DNA from: CAZUSC01 sp964622915
GTDB taxonomy: Bacteria > Patescibacteriota > Andersenbacteria > UBA10190
Reading direction: 5' to 3'
Assembly: GCA_964622915.1 (NCBI GenBank)
Contig: CAZUSC010000049.1
Coordinates: 1-7,326, forward strand
DNA length: 7,326 bases
Shown: positions 1 to 7,133 of the stretch, piece by piece
Layout: each line of letters opens with the position of its first letter
How positions within the stretch are numbered: position 1 is the stretch's first letter
Notes under the pieces: model-generated
What the model was told of the DNA's origin: nothing
Seen by the model: only the letters and a program-made list of their open reading frames with translations
Database searches by the model: none
Program-made: the position numbers and the translations under genes

Positions 1-374
1 TAAAGGAGCACCATGTTTATATTTCCGCATCGTTAAACGAACCGGCCGGCATGCACTACGTTGAGGCCTTACAATGCGGCTTACCTATTTTGTACCGTAA
101 CAGCGGCTCCTTGCCCGAATACTGTCACGATTATGGTGTTAAGTTTGAGGGTCCGCCAGATATTCTAAGTACTATTAATAGTATTTTACGCAACTGTGTA
201 GCCATGGTATCTAATTTGCCTACGACTTCTTATACCGCAGACAACATGTGTGCGGCCTACGAACGCTTAATGCAAACGACACTTGCCAAAGCGGATCACC
301 CCAAACACCACACCAGTCTCCTCGAACTTCGCCTGCGCCAAACTTTCTTATTGCTACACAACTACCTGCTGTGA
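1..374 (+). CDS. Glycosyltransferase family 4 (GT-B fold), C-terminal fragment
   Basis: This frame is open from the left edge (first full codon at base 3) to a TGA at 372-374, giving the last 123 residues of a longer protein; the start lies outside the window. The fragment opens with HVYISASLNEPAGMHYVEAL, a classic GT4 motif. It contains an EX7E pair (Glu codons at 39-41 and 63-65), followed by CGLPILYRNSGSLPEYC, the loop that normally contacts the nucleotide-sugar phosphates and sugar. A helical tail ends in YERLMQTTLAKADH. In this family the enzyme transfers a sugar from an NDP-sugar donor on the cytoplasmic side, usually onto a lipid-linked or growing glycan. Donor and acceptor cannot be read from this fragment. 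The stop overlaps the GTG start of the next GT4 gene, so the two are very likely co-transcribed. The ATG at 51 is internal and should not be taken as the start, because the conserved motif begins before it. Confidence 0.85.
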   Translation, partial: KEHHVYISASLNEPAGMHYVEALQCGLPILYRNSGSLPEYCHDYGVKFEGPPDILSTINSILRNCVAMVSNLPTTSYTADNMCAAYERLMQTTLAKADHPKHHTSLLELRLRQTFLLLHNYLL

Positions 375-1456
375 ACATCAAAATACTATTCCAGTACCAC
401 AATAATATGTACGACACGGTGAAAGCTCTGGAAAGTATTCACCGCGTGACATTTCTTTCCTATCGGGTTAGCAAGTTGACAGCGGGTATTACCAATATTC
501 AACCGCGTACTTTAGGCACGCGTTGGCGCATTTATCATCCTGGCCACTTATGGCGTCTACTAGCAAACGACACTGATTTATTAATATTAAAGCACATCAA
601 TGACCCGATTAACTTGATTCCTTATCTGCTGTGTTGGCTCAAAGGCATACAGTGCCTGGTGGTCGTCCAGCGGGTATCTCATCCCCGTTTTTTAGGTTAC
701 AAGTTTATGTATACGGTGCTATTGGTTTTATTGCGCAGCCTGGGCGTAAAAGTAATGTGCGTTACCGAGGCCAGCTATGCCGAAGTAAACCGCGACTTGC
801 CCCACAGCTCTTATATTCCCGCCTGTATTAACCCCCTTCGTTTTTCCAGTCGGCCCGCCACAAACGCCAGCACTAATGAACTGCGTCTGCTAACTATTGC
901 GAAATATCAGCCGCGAAAAAACATTCCTTTACTGGTAGAGTCACTGGCCATCCTTGTTCGGAAGTATTCAGCAATAAAGTTTCATCTAACCGTAATTGGA
1001 GCACTCGGGTCCAACGCGCAGCGCCTCAAAGAATACCAGCGAATCTGCGATCTAATTAAGCATCAGCGGTTAACAGCGGCGGTTAGTCTGCTGAAAGATT
1101 TGCCTTACGAGGTCATCGCTCATCATTATCAGGCCAGCGACCTGTTCGTTTTGCCGGCAGTCAGTGAACCATTAGGATACGCGGTGCTGGAGGCGATGGC
1201 TGCTGGTTTGCCCATCCTCTGTAGCGCAGATGTGGGAGCGGCTTCTTATATTGAGCCCGGAAAAAATGGCTATATTTTTTCCACTCAATCTACATCTAGC
1301 ATTGTAACAGCCGTTGAAGAGTTCACTAGCAGGCACGTGGTCAATCAAGGCAAAATCAGCACCTATGGGCAACATAGCAAGCGGCTCGTACAGCAAGAGC
1401 ATGCGCCGGAGGTTTTTTTAAACCGATTTCAGGCCTTGCTTGGCTGGCCATCGTAG
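371..1456 (+). CDS. Glycosyltransferase family 4 (GT-B fold)
   Basis: A 361-residue protein if translation begins at the GTG at 371, a typical GT4 length. I chose this start because it overlaps the upstream TGA as GTGA and gives MNIKILFQYHNN, the first beta strand of a GT-B N-terminal domain. The ATG at 248 in the same frame would overlap the upstream gene by over 120 bases and adds a Pro/Thr-rich, non-family extension. No Shine-Dalgarno sequence precedes 371, so coupling to the upstream gene is likely. The C-terminal Rossmann domain begins near residue 170 with LRLLTIAKYQPRKN, whose Arg/Lys are expected to bind donor phosphate. VSLLKDLPYEVIAHHYQASD follows near 238, then the EX7E motif EPLGYAVLE with Glu266 and Glu274, then AAGLPILCS. 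It should transfer a sugar from an NDP-sugar in the cytoplasm; specificity is unknown. Its 3' end overlaps the opposite-strand gene by 39 bases. Confidence 0.9.
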   Translation: MNIKILFQYHNNMYDTVKALESIHRVTFLSYRVSKLTAGITNIQPRTLGTRWRIYHPGHLWRLLANDTDLLILKHINDPINLIPYLLCWLKGIQCLVVVQRVSHPRFLGYKFMYTVLLVLLRSLGVKVMCVTEASYAEVNRDLPHSSYIPACINPLRFSSRPATNASTNELRLLTIAKYQPRKNIPLLVESLAILVRKYSAIKFHLTVIGALGSNAQRLKEYQRICDLIKHQRLTAAVSLLKDLPYEVIAHHYQASDLFVLPAVSEPLGYAVLEAMAAGLPILCSADVGAASYIEPGKNGYIFSTQSTSSIVTAVEEFTSRHVVNQGKISTYGQHSKRLVQQEHAPEVFLNRFQALLGWPS

Positions 1457-2089
1457 CTGATAAGGCAGCGCAGCCACCAGCATCAGTACGAGCAACATTG
1501 TGCCAGCCTTGGCTAATTGCTGCAGCGGTGCCTGTCTAAATTGGTCTAGCCGCTGGGCCAGTCGTGTTTGCCGTCCGACAAGCGTTAATGCGACGTCGCC
1601 CTTTTTGGCATTATCGGCAATGCGATAACTGCCTTCGGGATAGGCAGCATCCGCTGATTCAATAAATAGCCGCGGCGCCCAATCCTTGTCTTCGCTTCTT
1701 ATATCGCGGCCGTCGAATTCAATCATTACCTCTCCGTCGATTAATTGGGGGGGATCGATTACAAACTGCGCCTCCACCAATCCACTTAACTCACCAGGCA
1801 GTCGCCATTCGCCTACCGGTTTATTATGGCGCATCATCCGTATTTTCAGGGGCGCGCCGGCTCGCGGGACATAGAAGGGAACGACCAGACGGCTAATACT
1901 GGCGATCTCTTTTAAATAAAGTGACTGGCTGACTGTAAATTGGGCGAAAACGGGTAGTCCTTGCCGGATCTCGCGGGATGCCAAAATAGTCACTACCGTA
2001 TTTTCTTCCTGACCAGCCAGCCAGAGCGTCTGTGCCACTATCAGAAGAACGACGAGCACAATTGATATGTAAGAGGGTCTTATCGACAT
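1418..2089 (-). CDS. Small two-helix membrane protein with extracytoplasmic beta-rich module, unknown function
   Basis: A 223-residue protein from ATG at 2089 to TAA at 1418. I do not recognise a named family. Residues 7-25 (YISIVLVVLLIVAQTLWLA) form an N-terminal membrane helix or uncleaved signal anchor. Residues 197-209 form a second hydrophobic helix followed by a basic tail (RWPAKQGLK), predicting both ends in the cytoplasm and residues 30-190 outside. That central part is rich in alternating hydrophobic residues and contains FTVSQSLYLKEI, LKIRMMRHNKPVGEW, YPEGSYRI and KKGDVALTL. This order resembles stretches in the neighbouring YfhO-like and GT39 proteins. No catalytic motif is visible. 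It is divergent from the YfhO-like gene across 47 bases, so an accessory or partner role in the same pathway is an inference. No Shine-Dalgarno sequence lies before the ATG; a TAAGAT hexamer sits 5 bases upstream of it. Being real rather than spurious is supported by its membrane topology and its promoter-like upstream sequence. Confidence 0.8.
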   Translation of the reverse strand: MSIRPSYISIVLVVLLIVAQTLWLAGQEENTVVTILASREIRQGLPVFAQFTVSQSLYLKEIASISRLVVPFYVPRAGAPLKIRMMRHNKPVGEWRLPGELSGLVEAQFVIDPPQLIDGEVMIEFDGRDIRSEDKDWAPRLFIESADAAYPEGSYRIADNAKKGDVALTLVGRQTRLAQRLDQFRQAPLQQLAKAGTMLLVLMLVAALPYQLRWPAKQGLKSV

Positions 2090-2094
2090 AGGAA

Positions 2095-2123
2095 ATCTTA
2101 TGCTATGGTAGGTTTGGTATTAA
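2095..2123 (-). promoter_or_regulatory. Candidate sigma70-type promoter for the 223-residue membrane protein
   Basis: On the minus strand, TTAATA (2123 to 2118) and TAAGAT (2100 to 2095) are separated by exactly 17 bases; each matches the sigma70 consensus at 4 of 6 positions. The -10-like hexamer ends 5 bases before the ATG at 2089, so transcription would start at or next to the start codon and give a leaderless message. An alternative -10, TATGAT (2130 to 2125), would give a leader of about 30 bases. This is sequence inference only. Confidence 0.35.
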
Positions 2124-2129
2124 TATCAT
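2124..2129 (+). promoter_or_regulatory. Candidate -10 element for the YfhO-family gene
   Basis: TATCAT matches the -10 consensus at 5 of 6 positions and ends 7 bases before the ATG at 2137, placing the predicted transcription start at about the A of the ATG. There is no Shine-Dalgarno sequence in the 47-base intergenic region, consistent with leaderless initiation. I see no convincing -35 hexamer. The AT-rich core TATTAATA (2118-2125) is a perfect palindrome lying between the two divergent genes and could serve both promoters or a regulator. Confidence 0.35.
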
Positions 2130-2136
2130 ACACCGC

Positions 2137-4992
2137 ATGATTGACTTACGGCGCTTCCGCTGGCAACCATCCTGGTCTTCTTTTGTAAAAAGGCAGGCGC
2201 CAGTTGGTTTACTTTTGGGGGCCTGGCTGGTGTTCTTTTCCCGCGTTATTTGGGGCGGACAAGTCTACTTCCTTGATGATTTAAAAATTATTTACTACCC
2301 GCTGGAGTATGCTTATGCCCAATTCCAAGCTGGCTGGCAGTTGCCGCTCTGGAGTAATGATTTTGGTTTTGGCCAGCCTCTGCTCGCTTGGGGCCAGCTC
2401 GGTTTCTTTACGCCGCTGCATGTTTTATTGCGCCTACTCACCCTTCATCCATTGAATTTGCTGCAGGTATCTATCCTGGGCTATTGGCTAGTGGGTGGGC
2501 TTGGCATGTTTGCTTGGCTAAGGGCCCGCAAGTATTCAGCGCTAGCCGCCGCCCTTGGTGGCGGCATCTTCATATTCAACGGCTTTGCCATTGGTCATCT
2601 CAACCACGTCAATTTTTATACAGCCACTATGCTGCTACCCTGGCTGTTGCTAGCCATCCACTATTTATTGCTTCGTCCGACCGCTCGACGCGCGGCCCTG
2701 CTGTCGCTGACCGCCGCCGCCATAACCTTAAGCGGCCAGCCGCAAATTGTGTTATTCACGTTCCTTATTGCCGCCATCTTGGGTCTCGGCATGTTCACTG
2801 CTTCGCTGGCGCGCCAATACGCTGGCGGCACGATTGATCGAAAGTGGTTAATCAAAGTAACCGCACTAACAACACTGGCAGCACTATTATCGGCCGGCGT
2901 AGCGTCGTTTGCTTTAGCGCCATTGTATGAGTTTCTGCCGCTCACCGACCGGGCGGCCGGACTTCCGACTGCCGAACTTTATGAATTTAGCTACCCCCCC
3001 TGGCATGCCATTACGCTCATTTTACCCACTTTTTTTGGCGATCACACTTATTACTGGGGTGCCAAGGGCTTTCAGGAGCTGGCGGCCTTTGTCGGACTAA
3101 TACCGCTTTTTTTAGCCGGCCTGGCCCTCAGTTACTGGCCGAACCGCCGCTCCAAACGACTGGCAGCGGTTGTACTTCTCTTGATGGGTGGCGTTTTTAT
3201 GCTGGGTCGCTATTCTTTCCTGTATCGTGCCCTGGTCGAGAACCGTTGGCTATCCTCACTGGCGACTCCTGGACGATTCGTTTTGTTTTTTGATGTGGCC
3301 ATCGCCATACTGGCGGCCAGTGGCCTCGACGACCTCCTAGCTATCAGCCGGCGCCCAGCGACGCGCTCAAGGTTGGCAGTACTTATAGCGCCACTATTAT
3401 GGGTAGCGGTTTTGCTGCTGCCGTTCTTTTGGTATGTGGGCAGCGACGTACGCGCTACGGCGCGGTTAGTGAGCCTCACGCAAGAATGGTCGTGGGAATT
3501 TAGCGTTATGGTCGCTGGTTTGCTTTTTATACCCCTGACTGGTGCTGCGCTGCGCTGGCCAAAACATATGGCTGCCGTCAGAATAGTTTTAGTTATGCTC
3601 GGTTTAGGCACGTTAATTGTTTACGGCTGGAATTATAATCCGCTGACTTCCCGTGCTGATGCTTTGACACCATCGCCGCTAATGGCCGCGCTACAAGATT
3701 ATAATAAGTCCCATCTCGTTCCCGCGCGTCTTTATTCCCGACCCGACTTACTGCAACAAAGTCCATTGGAGCGGCACCGAACTGACAATGTTTCCCCTGT
3801 ATTTACAATTTATCAGCCCTTCCAAGCCGCCCAGGATAATTTAAGCTGCCTATCGCTAGAGACCACCAAGCAGCTGGGTCCTCTCGGCATCATCTCTGTG
3901 GGTGTTTATGAGCAATTTGGCGCACCTCCCTTGCGCGAACGGCGAATTAACGTCAGCCAAATAAGTTCCGCTGGCAGGCAAAGACTCTGTTTCGAGCCAA
4001 TAATCGACAGTGCTGGCAAAAACTACATTTTGACTATAGCCAGCGATTACGACAGCGGAATCAGAGTAATTTATCATCCGGAAACCGATCCAGCCCAACA
4101 GGCTTATTTCGTGCGCAAGCCCCAAGCGAGCGCGGCCCAATTCGAGCAATCAAAAAAGCCCGCTCGGCTATCATTGGAGTTGTCATACGGCTCCAAGGTG
4201 GATAATGAGACGCTCCTATTGGTACGTCACTTGCAAGCTCCCGTCCCTAGCAGCAGCGCTACCTGGATTGGCGCGCTATCTATCCAGTCCTATCGACAAT
4301 TTATTGATGCTTTTTTTGCAAACGACCAAGACGCTATCGGTGGTGACGGGCAGCATGCCTTGGAGCGTTATCGATCGCTATTCGACATGAGCGGCATAAC
4401 CCATTTTGCGCAGCTAATTCCCAAGGGTTTTACCGACACTATGTTACACGCTGGATTCGAGGTGGTCGCCGAATATGAGCAAGACGGTAAGTGGCTGCGA
4501 CTATACCGTAACCCGCAGGCTTTCCCTAAAGCATTTATGGTACGCAATGGCTACTTTGTGCCAGCGACGGATGAGATACGCAATCTTATTCAGAACGGGA
4601 AATTTGACCCGCGCCAAATTGTCTATATTAATGGACCCACGCCGCCGACGTTTCCCCAACGGAGCAATGCCCCGCTTAAATACACGGCCAATATCACTCG
4701 TTACGAGGCAACCCAAGTTGACATTGATGTTACGACTGATGCTGACGCTTTTCTAATTCTAACCGACTCCACTACACCCCAATGGCAGACATACATTGAC
4801 GGCCAACCGGCGGACTACCTGACGGCCAATGCCGTATTTAAATCCGCTTTAGTGCCGGCTGGCACGCACCAAGTTTCCTTCCGATATTTTTCACCCGCAG
4901 TCAACCGAGCTAAACAGGCTACGGTTGCTTCGCTTGGTGTGTTGATTGTTTTGCTCCTGTCACCGATTAGAAATTTGAAGTTAAGAAACTAG
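2137..4992 (+). CDS. YfhO-family polytopic membrane protein (GT-C-like glycosyltransferase)
   Basis: A 951-residue protein, within the normal YfhO range. The N-terminal half carries about 14 predicted membrane helices. The first lies near residues 22-38 and is followed by an outer loop with FLDDLKIIYYPLEYAYAQ (45-62), holding the Asp47/Asp48 expected at the GT-C catalytic site. LPLWSNDFGFGQPLLAWGQ (69-87) and LSGQPQIVLF (198-207) are further YfhO hallmarks. A large soluble part spans about 505-920. It ends in FLILTDSTTPQWQTYIDGQ (872-890) and VPAGTHQVSFRYFSP (906-920), the usual YfhO C-terminal beta domain. A last helix (926-942) and a short basic tail follow. Characterised relatives in Firmicutes glycosylate lipoteichoic acid from undecaprenyl-phosphate sugars; the acceptor here is unknown. 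Residues 555-690 look like an added beta-rich module similar to that in the two neighbouring minus-strand proteins. The final codons (RNLKLRN) lie in a degenerate heptamer repeat. The ATG at 2137 fits the topology and the -10-like element just upstream. Confidence 0.92.
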   Translation: MIDLRRFRWQPSWSSFVKRQAPVGLLLGAWLVFFSRVIWGGQVYFLDDLKIIYYPLEYAYAQFQAGWQLPLWSNDFGFGQPLLAWGQLGFFTPLHVLLRLLTLHPLNLLQVSILGYWLVGGLGMFAWLRARKYSALAAALGGGIFIFNGFAIGHLNHVNFYTATMLLPWLLLAIHYLLLRPTARRAALLSLTAAAITLSGQPQIVLFTFLIAAILGLGMFTASLARQYAGGTIDRKWLIKVTALTTLAALLSAGVASFALAPLYEFLPLTDRAAGLPTAELYEFSYPPWHAITLILPTFFGDHTYYWGAKGFQELAAFVGLIPLFLAGLALSYWPNRRSKRLAAVVLLLMGGVFMLGRYSFLYRALVENRWLSSLATPGRFVLFFDVAIAILAASGLDDLLAISRRPATRSRLAVLIAPLLWVAVLLLPFFWYVGSDVRATARLVSLTQEWSWEFSVMVAGLLFIPLTGAALRWPKHMAAVRIVLVMLGLGTLIVYGWNYNPLTSRADALTPSPLMAALQDYNKSHLVPARLYSRPDLLQQSPLERHRTDNVSPVFTIYQPFQAAQDNLSCLSLETTKQLGPLGIISVGVYEQFGAPPLRERRINVSQISSAGRQRLCFEPIIDSAGKNYILTIASDYDSGIRVIYHPETDPAQQAYFVRKPQASAAQFEQSKKPARLSLELSYGSKVDNETLLLVRHLQAPVPSSSATWIGALSIQSYRQFIDAFFANDQDAIGGDGQHALERYRSLFDMSGITHFAQLIPKGFTDTMLHAGFEVVAEYEQDGKWLRLYRNPQAFPKAFMVRNGYFVPATDEIRNLIQNGKFDPRQIVYINGPTPPTFPQRSNAPLKYTANITRYEATQVDIDVTTDADAFLILTDSTTPQWQTYIDGQPADYLTANAVFKSALVPAGTHQVSFRYFSPAVNRAKQATVASLGVLIVLLLSPIRNLKLRN

Positions 4993-5037
4993 AAATTCAG
5001 TCTTACTTCTCATTGCTGGTTACTGGTTACTCGTTAC
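4966..5037 (+). repeat. Degenerate 7-base tandem repeats across the YfhO 3' end and convergent junction
   Basis: Two blocks are visible. The left block runs ATTAGAA, ATTTGAA, GTTAAGAA, ACTAGAA, ATTCAGT (4966-5001) and encodes the last residues and stop of the YfhO-family gene. The right block is TTACTTC, TCATTGC, then TGGTTAC, TGGTTAC, TCGTTAC (5003-5037), of which the last three are clear copies. Repeats with a 7-base period are the kind of low-complexity intergenic sequence I associate with some CPR genomes, but that link is from memory, not a search. Confidence 0.55.
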
Positions 5038-5041
5038 CAGC
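5015..5041. terminator. Possible weak bidirectional terminator hairpin between convergent genes
   Basis: GCTGGT (5015-5020) pairs with ACCAGC (5036-5041) around a 15-base loop containing the TGGTTAC repeats. It sits between two convergent stop codons (4992 and 5044), where a shared terminator is expected. The stem is only 6 bp. On the plus side it is followed by a T-rich but interrupted tract (TTCTACTTTT), and on the minus side there is no clean T run. Support is therefore moderate at best, and the pairing could be a by-product of the repeats. Confidence 0.3.
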
Positions 5042-5043
5042 TT

Positions 5044-7098
5044 CTACTTTTCAAGAATCTTGGTGTCATCCTCGGTCGCTAGGGTGTTGCCCACGAAATA
5101 ACGCAAGCGGACTGCTAGATCACCTACTTGCGGTGATTTCGCGGTCAGTTGGCCCGAGTCACTACTTACAAAGCCGGTGGGGCGATAATTTGATTTGCTG
5201 GAAAAACGGATTGTCGGTGCATCGCCCGCACTTGTCCCCTCGGCGTATACTTCCAGCCAGAGCGATTGGCCAGTTTGATAAGAAGCGCCGACCGGCAAGG
5301 GCAGGGTTAGCCATTTATCGTCTTCTAGGTCTTGCACCGGCACATCCCATTGCTGCAAGACCTGACCTCCCGGCTTATCTTTCAGGGCTACTTTTAGCGT
5401 GCCGGATTTCGCTCGCTGTTTGTACGTTGCCGTTAAAATATCTAACGCGCCTAGATTTTTATAGTCAGCCGTCAAAGTCTGTCCCACGCGACGACCAGCA
5501 ACCAGCTCGCCGACCACTTGTGTGTAGGTTTTTTTCTTATAGACCCAAGCAAACTCTTTACCAATTACACGGGCCACAAAAACCGGCTCGCGCTTATTAT
5601 AGTATTCATCAATGAAATTACTGGCGGGATGATCTGGAGCCCGTCCGAACATATTACGATAAAGCACGACGTACCCGATCTGGCCCTGCTCATGGGCATT
5701 AATGTGTACAACATCAGCTGAAGTATAGGCAGCCAATTCCTCCGGATACCACGAGGCGACGGTCGACTTATCACTTTGAGCAGACAGCCAGGCACCAACT
5801 TGTTCTAATCCTTCGCCCCAACCTAATTCCTGGCTTAGATTATCGGGAAAAAGAGGATTGCTGTAGGCAATGGTGTAGGGATGATAGCGGTATAAAGTAT
5901 AGCTCATCATCAAGACCAACAAGATGCCGAAGGCCGCGACCAGCCGTTTTGTCTTTCCCGGCAGTACCTGATGTAACGTCACCAAGCCCAAGGCGGCTAA
6001 TAAATCGAGAGCGGGAAAAACGGGTAAAATATACCGGTCTCCTTTCTTGGCGCCAAGCGTCATCATGAGACCGAAAAACAAAACATAGGCCAGTAGCAGC
6101 AGCCAGGTGCGCGACAACACCGGCGCTAGGCCCTGGCGGCGTAAAATACCTACTAACCCTAGTACAGAAATGATTACTAGCGCTAAGTTTATCGGCGTAC
6201 TTCTGGCCAACAATGTCGCCGGATAATGCCAGGGATTGAGCGTATAGTCTTCCACCATGTTGTGTGGGGTGATGGCCGCCTGCCGAATATCCCGCTTGAG
6301 CAATAAGACATTTCCCCCCGGATTGGGTACCCACAATAAAGCCGGCCACGCCAGTAAAAATAAAATGACGATAAGCGTAAGCCACATTGTAAAATCACGA
6401 AGTCTAGCTATAAGCACAGGTTTGCCAAACAAAAGAAGTTTTTCCTTGATAAATACGGCCAAGATAAAAAACGGGATAATAAATACGCCCGGTGCTTTAG
6501 TTAAAATTGCCAGCCCCGCCAATAGCGCCGAAATCACCAGCCAGCGACGCGAATAGTAACGCTCAACATATAGCAGCACAGCCAGGGCAGCCAGAATTAG
6601 AAAGCTGGCCAGTAAAGCATCCACATGAACTACTCTCGAATATCCGATCAGGAAAGGATCAAGTGCCATAAACAGTGACGCTATGAGCGCCAGATTCCGT
6701 CTATCGGGCAGCAGCAAGCGCAGTAAAACGTATAAAGCCGGGACGGCTAAAGTATTCAGCAGTGCAATCGGCAATTGCGCCGCGGCAACGAAGTGAACCA
6801 GATTATTAAAAGAAAATGGAATGTGGCTTAACATCATCTTGGCCGTAATGGCCGCGCCGGCTACCCACATGGTCGTCACGCCCGGATGGGTAGTCTGCAG
6901 CATGTCATTAAAGCGCCAATCCTTAAAGGCCCGAATAAACTCGTAAGAGCGGCCCATCCAGTTTTTCTCATCAGCCGTCAGAAAGACACCTAGGTCAATT
7001 AATCTTGGGATAGCCGCCACCACCAAAACTACTGCTGCAAAGGTAATGTCTAACCTATGCTTTTTAATAAATATTGCTATTCGATCAAATGTGATCAT
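5044..7098 (-). CDS. GT39 family (ArnT/PMT-like) polytopic glycosyltransferase with C-terminal beta-rich module
   Basis: A 684-residue protein from ATG at 7098 to TAG at 5044. The first helix (about 18-33) leads into an outer loop with FLTADEKNW, whose Asp43-Glu44 matches the acidic catalytic pair of the GT39/PMT group. TTHPGVTTMW (69-78) follows, comparable to the HP motif of ArnT-like enzymes. About ten or eleven helices extend to residue 402, including KKGDRYILPVFPALDLLAALG (351-371), a conserved signature of this group. Residues 425-520 (GWGEGLEQVGAWL to KEFAWVYKK) form the usual soluble tail seen in related prokaryotic GT39 proteins. Residues 528-670 add a beta-rich module similar to one in the small membrane protein and the YfhO-like protein here. 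The family transfers a sugar from a polyprenyl-phosphate donor on the outer membrane face; the acceptor may be protein or lipid and is not determinable. No strong Shine-Dalgarno sequence is present (only GAG close to the ATG), and a promoter-like pair lies immediately upstream. Confidence 0.93.
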   Translation of the reverse strand: MITFDRIAIFIKKHRLDITFAAVVLVVAAIPRLIDLGVFLTADEKNWMGRSYEFIRAFKDWRFNDMLQTTHPGVTTMWVAGAAITAKMMLSHIPFSFNNLVHFVAAAQLPIALLNTLAVPALYVLLRLLLPDRRNLALIASLFMALDPFLIGYSRVVHVDALLASFLILAALAVLLYVERYYSRRWLVISALLAGLAILTKAPGVFIIPFFILAVFIKEKLLLFGKPVLIARLRDFTMWLTLIVILFLLAWPALLWVPNPGGNVLLLKRDIRQAAITPHNMVEDYTLNPWHYPATLLARSTPINLALVIISVLGLVGILRRQGLAPVLSRTWLLLLAYVLFFGLMMTLGAKKGDRYILPVFPALDLLAALGLVTLHQVLPGKTKRLVAAFGILLVLMMSYTLYRYHPYTIAYSNPLFPDNLSQELGWGEGLEQVGAWLSAQSDKSTVASWYPEELAAYTSADVVHINAHEQGQIGYVVLYRNMFGRAPDHPASNFIDEYYNKREPVFVARVIGKEFAWVYKKKTYTQVVGELVAGRRVGQTLTADYKNLGALDILTATYKQRAKSGTLKVALKDKPGGQVLQQWDVPVQDLEDDKWLTLPLPVGASYQTGQSLWLEVYAEGTSAGDAPTIRFSSKSNYRPTGFVSSDSGQLTAKSPQVGDLAVRLRYFVGNTLATEDDTKILEK

Positions 7099-7104
7099 GT
7101 CTCA

Positions 7105-7133
7105 AGGATAGATCGATTCTTATGTAATGAAAA
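7105..7133 (-). promoter_or_regulatory. Candidate promoter for the GT39 gene
   Basis: On the minus strand, TTTTCA (7133 to 7128) and TATCCT (7110 to 7105) are 17 bases apart, each matching the sigma70 consensus at 4 of 6 positions. TATCCT ends 6 bases before the ATG at 7098, again predicting a leaderless or near-leaderless transcript. The -35-like element is made from the T-run of the upstream terminator-like structure, so the previous transcription unit would end where this one begins. Confidence 0.35.

Noticed and set aside
2388..2837. Plus-strand 149-codon open frame inside the YfhO-like gene
   Set aside because: It overlaps conserved YfhO membrane helices in another frame and has no start signal or domain pattern.
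5013..5615. Plus-strand 200-codon open frame opposite the GT39 gene
   Set aside because: It lies fully antisense to the C-terminal half of a well-supported GT39 gene. It is rich in Arg, Pro, Ser and Cys with no domain pattern, typical of a shadow frame.
5840..6385. Minus-strand 181-codon open frame inside the GT39 gene
   Set aside because: It is a second frame of the same strand within the membrane-helix coding region of GT39. The composition is His/Ser/Arg-rich with no recognisable pattern.
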